From Candidatus Defluviibacillus avedoerensis (GTDB lineage: Bacteria > Pseudomonadota > Gammaproteobacteria > Burkholderiales > Burkholderiaceae_C), in NCBI GenBank assembly GCA_016703665.1, contig JADJBS010000010.1, positions 62,001 to 126,000 of the forward strand: 64,000 bases of DNA. The letters are read 5' to 3'. The translations under genes and the position numbers were made by a program. Below are positions 7,639-16,294 of the stretch, piece after piece. A model generated the notes under the pieces. The model saw only the letters and a list, made by a program, of their open reading frames with translations, was not told the DNA's origin and made no database searches. The number at the start of each line of letters is the position of its first letter. The stretch's first letter is position 1.

Positions 7639-9030
7639 TCAACCACCTTCAACGCAGTTGCGTCCCCGTGCTTTGGCCCGGTAGGCGGCTTGATCGGCCC
7701 GTTGCAGCAACGTCATATGGGTGTCGTCGGTGTTCATCTCGGCCACGCCGACGTTGATCGTGCAATGCACTGGCGCCTGATCCCCCAGGTTGAGTGGCAA
7801 GTCTGCAAATCGCTGGCGCAGTCGTTCAGCGACCAGCAGCGCGGTCATCAGGTTGGTCTCGGGCATCAGTGCAACAAATTCTTCACCACCGTACCGGTAA
7901 GCTGTGTCGCTGTTTCGCAGGCATTCCTTGATGGTGCGCGCCAGTTCCTGCAGTACATGGTCACCACACAGGTGCCCATAGGTATCGTTGATTCGCTTGA
8001 AATGGTCGGCATCAATCATCAACAACGCGAGTGGGCGTTTGTAGCGGTGCGAACGTTCGATTTCGCGGGCCAATTGATCGTGCAGGTGGCGCGAATTGAA
8101 AAGTTGCGTCAAAGCATCGAGTTGGCTGATCAACCTGTAACGCTCTTCGCTCTTGCGCAAGGCAATTTCGGCAGCCTTCCGGGCGCTGACGTCTTGCAGG
8201 GTCTCGATGGCCCCGACGACCACGCCTTCGGCATTGCGAATGGGCGCGGCAGTGAAGAACACCCAACGTCCGCTGTCACCAAATGCAGGAAAGAAGTCTT
8301 CGGCCTCGAACGCACCGGCAATGAGGCTGGATGGGCGGTATTTGCCGTGGTAATAGTCTTTGACCGACTTTTCATTGGCGCCGTCCAGCACGATGTCAGC
8401 CATCACGGGCCGCGGTTCATCGTAAAAGGCGCGCCATTGCTGGTCGGTTCCCAGCATCTGGTGCGCGGCCATGCCGGTCAAGGCCTCGCAGGCCCGGTTC
8501 CAGTGAGTGACATTGTGATGGCGGTCGATCACAAAGGTGGCCACTGATCCTCCGTCCACAATTTGAGCCAGAAAATTCCGGTTCTCTTGCAATGCAGCTT
8601 CAGCAGTACGTTGTTCACTGATGTCTTGCAAGGTCTCAATGGCACCACACAAGTCACCCGCCATATTGACCAGCGGCGCTGCCGTGAATGACAGCCATCG
8701 CCCGCATTCGCCCATGTCAGGAAAGAAATCTTCTGCTTCGATTCCGCCCTTGACGGTACCCGACTGCTTGCAGCGGCTGTAATACAGTTTCTTCAAATCT
8801 TCCAGTTTTGAGGACAACACCAGGTCAGCAAGGACAGGACGCTCCTGTGCATAAAAAGCGGCCCATTGCCTTTTCGTCCCCACCACATCGCGGGCACGGA
8901 CCCCTGTCAGTGCTTCGCAAGCCTGGTTCCAGTGCGTCACGACATGCTCGGCATTCAACACAAAGGTGGCAACCGGATTGCCATCCACAATGGTTGAAAG
9001 CTGCAAACCATCTGGTGAAGTGCTGCGCAT
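7639..9030 (-). CDS. Diguanylate cyclase with two PAS domains
   Basis: A 463-residue cytoplasmic signalling enzyme with no membrane segment. Two near-duplicate PAS domains share the pattern THWN.ACEALTG, AEDFFPD/AF and FTAAP, and lie at about 12-140 and 150-295. A GGDEF domain follows, with metal-binding Asp in MIDADHFKRIND, active site GGEEF (381-385) and an RxxD inhibitory site five residues before it, so it should make c-di-GMP and be product-inhibited. The ATG at 9030 (MRSTSPDGLQ) is chosen because a start at 9084 would run into ycaO. The PAS signal (redox, ligand or light) is unknown. The tandem PAS duplication suggests a recent internal copy. Confidence 0.88.
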   Translation of the reverse strand: MRSTSPDGLQLSTIVDGNPVATFVLNAEHVVTHWNQACEALTGVRARDVVGTKRQWAAFYAQERPVLADLVLSSKLEDLKKLYYSRCKQSGTVKGGIEAEDFFPDMGECGRWLSFTAAPLVNMAGDLCGAIETLQDISEQRTAEAALQENRNFLAQIVDGGSVATFVIDRHHNVTHWNRACEALTGMAAHQMLGTDQQWRAFYDEPRPVMADIVLDGANEKSVKDYYHGKYRPSSLIAGAFEAEDFFPAFGDSGRWVFFTAAPIRNAEGVVVGAIETLQDVSARKAAEIALRKSEERYRLISQLDALTQLFNSRHLHDQLAREIERSHRYKRPLALLMIDADHFKRINDTYGHLCGDHVLQELARTIKECLRNSDTAYRYGGEEFVALMPETNLMTALLVAERLRQRFADLPLNLGDQAPVHCTINVGVAEMNTDDTHMTLLQRADQAAYRAKARGRNCVEGG

Positions 9031-9044
9031 GGTGGTTAAGTCTC

Positions 9045-10775
9045 TCACACCATGCGTGAATGCACCTTGTCGTAAGCCTTCCACAGCTTGTGGTGCATCT
9101 CACAGCCTTCCATCGCCAAACCAGGGGCTGACAGCCCCATGAAGCGGTCGGTCTGCATGATCAAGGCGTGGGCTTGCTCCACCGCCCCCGCGCCAAACAG
9201 TTGACGCAATGCGGGCAGATACGGCCCGGTATCGCCTATATCCGCCAAGTTGATCAAGCTCTCCACACACGCATACACCTTGCGGCGCTGCGGGTTGGTC
9301 TGCTCAAAGTGTTTGACCCAGTCGCAGCCTTCCAGCGTGGCAGCTTCATCTCCAATGGCCAGGGCCAGCAGAGTCTTCAATTCCCCCACCCGCAGGTCCG
9401 CCCAGAACGAGCCCGCATCGGCTGCCATGCCGATGATGGCCGCGACGGGGCGCTGGTCGGCCAGGCTGGATTCATTCAGCGTTTCCAGCAGCTCGGTGCA
9501 TTCCTCGTCGTCCAGATCGCTCAGGTTGAGGATGGCTTCGCGGATGTCATTGCCTACGCTGTTGTTCTCAAATTCCAGATCGTCCACAGGATAAATCTCA
9601 GACATGCCCGGTACCAGGATGCGACAGGCGTACACGCCCAGGTGGGTGAAGTCGGCCACGTAAATGTCAAAACCGTCTTGGTGGATGCGGTTGACTGCCC
9701 AGGCATAGTCTTCGGCGGTGGTGTTGGAGAAGTTCCAGTCCACAAACGCGTGGTCGGGTTGCTCGCCCAAGAACTTCCAGTGGATCACGCCACTGGAGTC
9801 CACAAAGTGAATCTCGATGTTGGTGGAGCTGGCGCATTCCTCCAGATCAAAGCCGGGCGCGGGGAAGCCGCCCAGCGAATCCAGCGCACGGCCTTGCAGC
9901 AACTCAGTCAGCGCGCGCTCCAGCGCCACCTCAAAGCGCGGGTGCGCGCCAAAGCTGGCAAAGCAGCCCTGGTCTTCGGGGTGCAGCAGCGTCACGTTCA
10001 TCACCGGGTACTGGCCACCCAGGGACGCGTCTTTCACCAAGATGCCAAAGCCTGCAGCACGCAGCGCGGCAATGCCTTTGGCAATGCGCGGGTAGCGGGC
10101 GATCACGGCGTCGGGCACGTCTGGCAGGCAAATGCCCTCGCTGATGATGCGGCCCTTCACATGGCGCTCAAAGATTTCCGACAGCGCTTGGGTGCGCGCC
10201 TCGGCCTGGGTGTTGCCTGCCGACATCCCGTTGCTGACGTACAGATTACCAATGATGTTGACGGGGATATAGGCCGTGCTGTTGTCACGCAGCCGGGTAT
10301 AGGGGATGGCGCAGATCCCGCGCTCAACATTGCCGGAGTTGAACTCCACCAGGCTGAACGCGTCAATGCTGTTCTCGGGGTTGTAGAACTTCATCAGCTC
10401 GGCGTTCAGCAAACCATTCGGCCACTTGCCATCGGCAGCCGGGACAAACCATTTCTCTTGCGGGTAGTGCACATGCTTGCGCTCAGCCACATCAGGGCCG
10501 AGGTAGAAGTGAGTCCAGAAATAGTTGGTGGACAGGCGTTCAAAAAATTCGCCCAGGGCACTTGCCAAGCAGGCCAGGCGAGTCGCGCCTTTGCCGTTGG
10601 TGAACAAAATGGGGCAATCGCGGTCACGCACATGGACGGACCAAATGCCGTCCACCGGGTTCAGCCAGCTCTTTTCTTCCAGATGAAAGCCGCAGGCCTG
10701 CAGCTTGGCCTGCATGGTGGCGATGGTTGTTTCGAGGGAGGCATCTTTGCCAGGGATCAAGGTTTCAGTGGTCAT
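9045..10775 (-). CDS. ycaO: YcaO-type protein (ribosomal S12 methylthiolation accessory factor)
   Basis: A 576-residue protein matching E. coli YcaO (586 residues) in length and in the N-terminal block PILFTNGKGAT, ALGEFFERLSTNYFW and the YcaO ATP-binding core (NGMSAGNTQAEARTQALSEIFERHVKG, ERALTELLQGR). YcaO proteins use ATP to activate amide backbones; the stand-alone E. coli type assists RimO in beta-methylthiolation of ribosomal protein S12 and has a C-terminal helical repeat region, also present here (residues ~430-570). No RiPP precursor or partner enzyme sits nearby, so the housekeeping role is favoured. ATG 10775 (MTTETLIPGK) is chosen; the in-frame extension to 10859 would overlap the divergent promoter. 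Confidence 0.88.
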   Translation of the reverse strand: MTTETLIPGKDASLETTIATMQAKLQACGFHLEEKSWLNPVDGIWSVHVRDRDCPILFTNGKGATRLACLASALGEFFERLSTNYFWTHFYLGPDVAERKHVHYPQEKWFVPAADGKWPNGLLNAELMKFYNPENSIDAFSLVEFNSGNVERGICAIPYTRLRDNSTAYIPVNIIGNLYVSNGMSAGNTQAEARTQALSEIFERHVKGRIISEGICLPDVPDAVIARYPRIAKGIAALRAAGFGILVKDASLGGQYPVMNVTLLHPEDQGCFASFGAHPRFEVALERALTELLQGRALDSLGGFPAPGFDLEECASSTNIEIHFVDSSGVIHWKFLGEQPDHAFVDWNFSNTTAEDYAWAVNRIHQDGFDIYVADFTHLGVYACRILVPGMSEIYPVDDLEFENNSVGNDIREAILNLSDLDDEECTELLETLNESSLADQRPVAAIIGMAADAGSFWADLRVGELKTLLALAIGDEAATLEGCDWVKHFEQTNPQRRKVYACVESLINLADIGDTGPYLPALRQLFGAGAVEQAHALIMQTDRFMGLSAPGLAMEGCEMHHKLWKAYDKVHSRMV

Positions 10776-10908
10776 GGGGCAGCATAACCTACCGGCGAAG
10801 CAGCGCACGACCGCACGCGCTCTGAACGCACTGCCATACATAAGACGCGGCGAATACAATTCTGTACATGCTTTGCTGCTCTCTTGCCTCTACCTCTGGC
10901 GTGTCTCC

Positions 10909-11614
10909 ATGATGAGGACGCTGCCCCTTCTCTTGCTGCTGCTTGGCAGCCTAAGCGCCTGGGGCCAGTCCCCTTCCCCATCGCTTCAAGTGCCCGACAC
11001 GATGGCCCAGCGCATGCTGGCGTGTTCGGCCTGCCACGGCCCCGAGGGGCGCGCCACCAACGAGGGCTTTTTTCCACGCATTGCGGGCAAGCCAGCGGGC
11101 TACATCTACAACCAGCTCATCAACTTTCGCGAGGGTCGCCGCGTTTACCCGGCCATGACCCGCTTGATTGATCCCCTGTCTGACGCGTACCTGAAAGAAA
11201 TTGCCAGCCACTTCTCGAGTTTGGATCTGCCTTTACCCCGCACCCCGTCGCAGCACGGCATCAGCCCAAGACATGGCGCGCGGTGAGGTCTTGGCCAAAA
11301 AGGGGGACAAGCGCCTGGACATCCCCGCCTGTACCGAATGCCACGGTAATGTCTTGACCGGGCAGGGGGACTACATCCCTGGTCTGCTGGGTTTACCTGC
11401 GGACTACGTGAAGAAACAACTCGGCTCCTGGCGCACCCATCAGCGCAGAGCCACAGCACCCGACTGCATGGCCAGCGTGGCACGCCGCCTGCCCGTGGCA
11501 GACATTGAAGCCGTGGTGGGCTGGTTGTCAGCCCAGCCTTTGCCGACCCACACCAAGGCTGTGCCGATGATTGCCAAAAAGTTGCCCATGGACTGCGGGA
11601 GCGTGAAGCCATGA
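10909..11614 (+). pseudogene. Diheme cytochrome c4-type protein, frame broken once
   Basis: From ATG 10909 the frame gives a signal peptide (MMRTLPLLLLLLGSLSAWGQ) and a first heme site CSACH. The second domain with CTECH lies in the next frame and ends at 11614. The switch fits one extra C in CCCC at about 11235-11240; removing it gives 234 residues without a break (706 nt = 3 x 235 + 1). The product would be an exported two-heme cytochrome of the c4/c553 class passing electrons to a terminal oxidase. Its stop overlaps the next cytochrome gene by 4 bp, so they form one operon. The break may be a sequencing error, since the second half is well preserved. Confidence 0.8.
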
Positions 11615-12882
11615 GCACGACCACCACCCAATCCAGGTTTTTGCCCATCTTGCTGAGTTGCGCTGCCCTGGGTATGGCCATCTTGATGCTGCTGGCTTGG
11701 CTGAACGTGCGGGGCGAAGAGCCTTTAAGCCCTGCGGGCAACAGCGCCAGCACACCCGCTCAAATCGAACGCGGTGCTTACTTGGCCCGTGCGGGCAACT
11801 GCGCCGCCTGCCACACAGCCCGAGGCGGTGAAGTTTATGCGGGTGGCAAAGGCATTCCCACACCGTTTGGCACCGTGTACGCTGGCAACCTAACGCCTGC
11901 CTCCACTGGCCTTGGCGAATGGACCGCTGCCGAATTCTGGCGCGCCATGCACCACGGCAGGTCTAAAGACGGCCGACTGCTCTACCCTGCCTTTCCCTAC
12001 CCCAGCTTCACGCTCGTCACCCGCGATGACTCCGATGCGATCTTTGCCTACCTGCGCAGTCTGCCAGCGGTGGAACAGCCGCCCCGCCTGCATGAGCTGA
12101 GCTTTCCTTACAACACGCAACTGGCCCTGGCCGTCTGGCGCGCACTGTACTTCAAGCCCAGCAGCTTCGAGCCGCAAGCCAAGCAAAGCACTGCGCACAA
12201 CCGGGGTGCCTACCTGGTGCAAGGCCTGGGCCACTGCGCCGCTTGCCATGCTACCCGCAATGCCCTGGGTGCCAGCGCCAACAACGGCGCGATGGACGGC
12301 AGTGTGGTTGCCATGCAGAATTGGTACGCACCGCCGCTTGGCCCCTACGGCGACGACAAAGCTGCTTATGTGAGAACTACGGTGGATTTGCTGAAAAACG
12401 GCATCTCACAGCACTCGTCTGCCAAGGGTCTGATGGCCGAGGTGGTATCCAGCAGTACCCAACACCTCCGCGATGACGATCTCAAAGCCATCGCAGAATA
12501 TTTGAGCGCACTTCCCCAGCCATCGTTGGCAACAATCGCGGCCAACGAAGCCACACCAGAGGTGATGAAGCTCGGCGCAACGATTTACAGCAAGCATTGC
12601 GCCGACTGCCACGGCAAGCAAGGCCAGGGTGTGCCAAGTATTTACCCTGTGCTGGCAGGCAACCGAAACGTCACCCTAAGCAACACCAGCAACCTGCTGC
12701 AAATCGTCAAAGGCGGTGGATTTGCGCCCAGCACTGCCGCCAACCCACGCCCTTATGGCATGCCGCCGTTTGCGCAGACGTTGAAGGACGATGAACTTGC
12801 GGCTGTGATCACCTATGTGCGCAACAGTTGGGGAAACCGGGGCAGTGCAGTTTCGGTAGTAGAGGTGCGGGTCGGGCGCTAG
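11611..12882 (+). CDS. Membrane-anchored triheme cytochrome c (dehydrogenase subunit type)
   Basis: A 423-residue protein with an N-terminal membrane anchor (residues ~11-31) and three heme c sites: CAACH 64-68, CAACH 209-213 and CADCH 330-334. Three-heme subunits of this length (AdhB/gluconate dehydrogenase type) pass electrons from periplasmic alcohol, aldehyde or sugar dehydrogenases to ubiquinone or cytochromes. The matching catalytic subunit is not adjacent. With the diheme cytochrome upstream (ATGA overlap) it forms a two-gene electron-transfer operon on the periplasmic side of the inner membrane. The electron donor is unknown. Confidence 0.88.
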   Translation: MSTTTTQSRFLPILLSCAALGMAILMLLAWLNVRGEEPLSPAGNSASTPAQIERGAYLARAGNCAACHTARGGEVYAGGKGIPTPFGTVYAGNLTPASTGLGEWTAAEFWRAMHHGRSKDGRLLYPAFPYPSFTLVTRDDSDAIFAYLRSLPAVEQPPRLHELSFPYNTQLALAVWRALYFKPSSFEPQAKQSTAHNRGAYLVQGLGHCAACHATRNALGASANNGAMDGSVVAMQNWYAPPLGPYGDDKAAYVRTTVDLLKNGISQHSSAKGLMAEVVSSSTQHLRDDDLKAIAEYLSALPQPSLATIAANEATPEVMKLGATIYSKHCADCHGKQGQGVPSIYPVLAGNRNVTLSNTSNLLQIVKGGGFAPSTAANPRPYGMPPFAQTLKDDELAAVITYVRNSWGNRGSAVSVVEVRVGR

Positions 12883-13333
12883 AACCTTGAATGCTCACGC
12901 GCCATCATCGAAGGCATGTCGCTGGATGTGGCCACCCCCGCTGACGCGGTGAAATCCCCCAACTAGAAGGCAGCGACTCCGTCCGGTTCTGACGAAAAGG
13001 CTCAGGGCAGACCAAGGTGAACGACCCGCTGGGAAGTCTAGTCTCAAAGACAAATTGTGGCTTTTGGCAATACTCATAAACAATGTTTGCTATTATTTTT
13101 GATAGTCATGGTTTAAAAAAGCCAAAAGTCTCCGATGTCGGCGTTGACCGTCGGTAAGCGTCTGGGCCAATCTCCTATGTGATCAGACCGAGTGAGGGCG
13201 TTCCGGCGCAGACTGCCTATGTTCGGTGCCCAACGGACACAGGCCCGACTGCGCCATAGCATTGATTTGTCGCCAATGTGCAGATCAAGCTGCACGACAG
13301 GTTGCTGGTTCATCGATTCACAGGAGAAACTCC
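12883..13333. other. Intergenic stretch without a recognisable gene
   Basis: About 450 bp follow the triheme cytochrome. A short open frame at 12893-12966 (IIEGMSLDVATPADAVKSPN) ends in TAG and has no partner, so it may be a remnant. An AT-rich patch near 13065-13120 contrasts with the GC-rich surroundings and probably contains the promoter of the periplasmic protein that starts at 13334. I saw no RNA gene or clear terminator. Confidence 0.5.
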
Positions 13334-13723
13334 ATGAAACAACATCGTCTGATCTCTGCGGCGGTTGCCGTCACCTTTGGTGTCGCTACCACCTTGAGCG
13401 CTTTAGCGCAGACCCCGACGCCAGCGCAAGCTCCGAAACAAAGGCAAGCGCAGGAAAGCGTGTTCGGCAGTCAATTGATGACGGTACAAGAGCGTAGTGA
13501 CTACCGGCAGCGTATGCGGGCAATAAAGACGCAGGAAGAGCGTGAGCAGTTTCGTTTGGATCACCATGCCAAGATGCAGGCGCGTGCCACTGAACGAGGC
13601 GTGACCATGCCGACTGAGCCGCCGATGCAGGGCAAAGGCCTCGGCCTGCGCGACGGGTCACAGCCCGGCATGGGACAAGGCACCGGGCCTCGCGGTCCCG
13701 GTGGTGGTATCCAACGCCCCTAG
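13334..13723 (+). CDS. Small exported protein, Gly/Pro-rich C-terminus
   Basis: A 129-residue protein with a clear Sec signal peptide: basic start MKQHR, hydrophobic core to about residue 23, cleavage after ALA (ALA-QTPTP). The mature part has a charged helix (MTVQERSDYRQRMRAIKTQE ... HHAKMQARATERG) and a tail rich in Gly, Pro and Met (GMGQGTGPRGPGGG). Similar short proteins occur in many beta-proteobacteria with no assigned role. ATG 13334 follows CAGGAGA, a good ribosome-binding site; the longer in-frame extension lacks one. A periplasmic location is inferred. Confidence 0.75.
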   Translation: MKQHRLISAAVAVTFGVATTLSALAQTPTPAQAPKQRQAQESVFGSQLMTVQERSDYRQRMRAIKTQEEREQFRLDHHAKMQARATERGVTMPTEPPMQGKGLGLRDGSQPGMGQGTGPRGPGGGIQRP

Positions 13724-13869
13724 GGCACGTGCTGCGGCATTGGCATAGCAAGAGCCATCGTGCACAACGACTGGGTGCGACTTGTGATCCGATACGAGGA
13801 TTAAGAACCATCCCTGTTGCGGTTGATCGAGAGGCCATATGATGGTTTCCGACTATCAAGGACACATTC

Positions 13870-14619
13870 ATGATCTTCCGCCAACTTGTCGAACCTCTGT
13901 CGAACACCTATACCTACCTCATTGCTTGCGAGCAAACACGGCTGGCACTGCTGATCGACCCGGTGGTCAACAGTGTCGACCGTGACTTGGCTGAGGTCGA
14001 GCGGCTTGGGCTGACGCTGGCATTCACGCTTGATACACACATCCACGCCGATCACATCACGGGGGCTCTGCAATTGAAGCAGCGCTCAAACAGCCGCATT
14101 GCGGCACCAGCCATGGACCGCTTGCCCTGCACCGATGTCGGCATCGTGGAAGGCACGCCCTTGCAGATAGGCAGCATCACGGTTGAGCCAGTCCACACGC
14201 CCGGGCACACCGATGGACACTTTGCGTATGTCGTGGCAGGGCGCGTGTTCACCGGCGATGCGCTGCTCATCGACGGATGTGGCCGCACCGACTTCCAGAA
14301 TGGCAGCGCAAAAGATCTGTACCGCAGCGTCACAGAGAAGCTCTTCAGCCTGCCTGAAGACTACCTGGTCTACCCTGGACACGATTACAACGACCGACGC
14401 GTCTCGTCAATCGGCCAGGAGAAGGCACGCAACCCGCGACTTGGCCAACAGCGCTCGCTGGAAGACTTCGAGCGGCTTATGGCCGGCCTGAATCTGCCCT
14501 ACCCAAAGTTCATTGACTATGCGGTACCTGGCAATCGGCTGTGTGGCGTCTGCCCAGAAGACTTGCCAGAACAGTTGCAGAACTACTGCCAACGCATGAG
14601 CAAAAGCCCGCAGGGCTGA
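13870..14619 (+). CDS. Persulfide dioxygenase (ETHE1-like), MBL fold
   Basis: A 249-residue metallo-beta-lactamase-fold enzyme. THIHADH (56-62), His113 in HTPGHTDG and Asp130 in FTGD make the mononuclear iron site of ETHE1-type persulfide dioxygenases. YPGHDYNDRRVSSIGQEKARNPR is the glutathione-binding region typical of this group rather than glyoxalase II. It oxidises glutathione persulfide to sulfite in the cytoplasm, a step in sulfide detoxification or organosulfur catabolism. No sulfide:quinone reductase is adjacent. It is convergent with the ferredoxin gene, 2 bp away. Confidence 0.88.
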   Translation: MIFRQLVEPLSNTYTYLIACEQTRLALLIDPVVNSVDRDLAEVERLGLTLAFTLDTHIHADHITGALQLKQRSNSRIAAPAMDRLPCTDVGIVEGTPLQIGSITVEPVHTPGHTDGHFAYVVAGRVFTGDALLIDGCGRTDFQNGSAKDLYRSVTEKLFSLPEDYLVYPGHDYNDRRVSSIGQEKARNPRLGQQRSLEDFERLMAGLNLPYPKFIDYAVPGNRLCGVCPEDLPEQLQNYCQRMSKSPQG

Positions 14620-14621
14620 AC

Positions 14622-14939
14622 CTACTGCCCCGGCACATGCACCACCAACCCGTCCAGCGCTGCACTGGCAGTGATCTGGCAGCTCAGGCGGCTGGTTGCT
14701 AAGCGGGGCGCGGTCACAATGTCCAGCATGGCGGATTCGTTGTCGTCGGCAGTGCCTGTGCGTTCAATCCAGGCTTCGTCCACATAGACATGGCACGTGG
14801 CGCAGGACAGGCAGCCACCGCATTCGCTGTCAATGCCGGGCACACCTGCGTTGGTTGCCCCTTGCATCAGGTTCATGCCTGGCATGACATCGGCGCTGAT
14901 GGATTGGCCATCGGCCAGTTTCCAGTGAATGGTTGGCAT
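14622..14939 (-). CDS. [2Fe-2S] ferredoxin, adrenodoxin type
   Basis: A 105-residue ferredoxin with the cluster ligands Cys40, Cys46, Cys49 and Cys87 (C-x5-C-x2-C ... C). The loop ECGGCLSCATCHVYVD and the C-terminal LSCQI strand are characteristic of adrenodoxin/putidaredoxin-type proteins, which feed electrons to cytochrome P450s. It is the last gene of a four-gene operon, 15 bp after the glutamine-synthetase-like gene, so its partner is almost surely the P450 at 16295-17557. No ferredoxin reductase is encoded in the window; one must be supplied from elsewhere. Confidence 0.93.
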   Translation of the reverse strand: MPTIHWKLADGQSISADVMPGMNLMQGATNAGVPGIDSECGGCLSCATCHVYVDEAWIERTGTADDNESAMLDIVTAPRLATSRLSCQITASAALDGLVVHVPGQ

Positions 14940-14954
14940 GGTTCGTCATTCAGA

Positions 14955-16271
14955 TCAAATGAATCGGATGTAGAAGTCGCGCAGTGCATCGCCTTGCAGA
15001 GCAGCGGTTTTCTCGACTTCGTTGTGGCGGATGTCAATGTGATTGGCAACCAACTCAGCGCCCACGGCGTTGGCGAGGGCAGCATCGGCCTCCAATGCAT
15101 TCAAGGCTGCGCTTAAGTGTTCGGCCACCCCTTGCTTGGCATCGACCTCCACAAACCCGTCACCGTGCTCAGCATCCGCCAGAGCATATTGGTTGACGAC
15201 GCCTAAGCGCGCGGCTTGCAATACCGTGGCGGCCAGGGTGTAGGGGTTAGCGCTGCCGTCGCCCATGCGGTGTTCCAGGCGACTTGCTGCGCCGGATTCG
15301 CCAGACACACGGGTGGTGACACCGCGGTGATCCACGCCCCAGTTTTGCCAGTAACCGGCCATGCTGGCCGGTTGCAAGCGTTGATAGGAATTGACCGTAG
15401 GGGCTACCAGTGCAGCCATGCCCTGGTGATGGTGCATCAGGCCCGCGATACACCCACGGGTCAGCGCATTCATGTTGCTGGCGGCTTGGGCACCGGCAGT
15501 GATAGGGTTGTTGCCTTGCTTGTCTTTGAAGCTGAAGTTGGCATGCAGGCCACTGCCGCCTTTGGTCAGGATGGGTTTGGGCATGAAGGTCAGCACGATG
15601 CCGTGCGCCAAGGCCGTCTCGCGGGCCAGCAGACGGAACAAGAAGTGATCGTCCACCGCTTTCAGCGCATTCGCGTAAGTGAGCGTGAATTCAAACTGGG
15701 GTGAATCAAATTCCGAATGCATGCTCTCCATGGGGAAGCCCGCGCGCAGGGCTTTCTCCCAGATCGCGTCCATGAAGCCGTCGGGGTCCGAGAATGGCCC
15801 TGTGCTGTACACATGCGCTCCGGGTGTGTCATAGGGCTGCAGGCTGCCATCTGGCTGGATGCGAAACGCATAGGCCTCCATCTCCATGCCCAGCATGGCG
15901 GTGTAGCCCAAGCCTTGCCAGTCCGCGACGGCGCGTTGCAGGGCGCGACGGCCGCACAGGGGCAGCGGGCTGCCGTCATTGGCATTGAGGCTGGCCACCA
16001 CCACGTGGGAGTTGGCGTCCCAGCCGGGTCGGATGTCGCTGGCCAAGTAGTGGGCCGCCATGTCGGGCAGGCCGCCGGTCACGCCAGCGCCGGGCGCAGG
16101 GATCAGGTCTTTGTCAAAGGTCACGCCAAACGTGCTGCGACAAAAGCGCGCCTCGCCGTTATGGCCGATCTTGCTGCCGTGCAAGATCTTGCCGCGCGCC
16201 AAGTTCAGGTGGTCGCAGAACAGGACGCGCAGGCGGTCTTGGCGGGATGTCTGAGGTGAAGTTGAGGTCAT
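14955..16271 (-). CDS. Glutamine-synthetase-like gamma-glutamyl-amine ligase
   Basis: A 438-residue protein of the glutamine synthetase superfamily. The catalytic region is visible as MEMEAYAF (metal-binding Glu), HSEFDSPQFEF, GGSGLHANFSF (ammonia/substrate region) and RLEHRMGDGSANPY. It is shorter and more divergent than GlnA and lacks the adenylylation loop, as in GmaS, PuuA, IpuC and AtdA1. Such enzymes join an amine to the gamma-carboxyl of glutamate with ATP. It lies in the same operon as an amidotransferase-fold protein, a P450 and a ferredoxin, which strongly suggests an amine-degradation role. A GTG/ATG alternative start is not needed: ATG 16271 gives MTSTSPQTSRQ, 23 bp after the P450 stop. 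Confidence 0.87.
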   Translation of the reverse strand: MTSTSPQTSRQDRLRVLFCDHLNLARGKILHGSKIGHNGEARFCRSTFGVTFDKDLIPAPGAGVTGGLPDMAAHYLASDIRPGWDANSHVVVASLNANDGSPLPLCGRRALQRAVADWQGLGYTAMLGMEMEAYAFRIQPDGSLQPYDTPGAHVYSTGPFSDPDGFMDAIWEKALRAGFPMESMHSEFDSPQFEFTLTYANALKAVDDHFLFRLLARETALAHGIVLTFMPKPILTKGGSGLHANFSFKDKQGNNPITAGAQAASNMNALTRGCIAGLMHHHQGMAALVAPTVNSYQRLQPASMAGYWQNWGVDHRGVTTRVSGESGAASRLEHRMGDGSANPYTLAATVLQAARLGVVNQYALADAEHGDGFVEVDAKQGVAEHLSAALNALEADAALANAVGAELVANHIDIRHNEVEKTAALQGDALRDFYIRFI

Positions 16272-16294
16272 GCTTGTCTCCAGCTATTTTTCAG

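Noticed and set aside
9168..10787. A 539-codon plus-strand open frame
   Set aside because: It is the antisense shadow of ycaO; the protein is His/Gln/Val-rich with no recognisable domain, while the opposite strand encodes a conserved protein.
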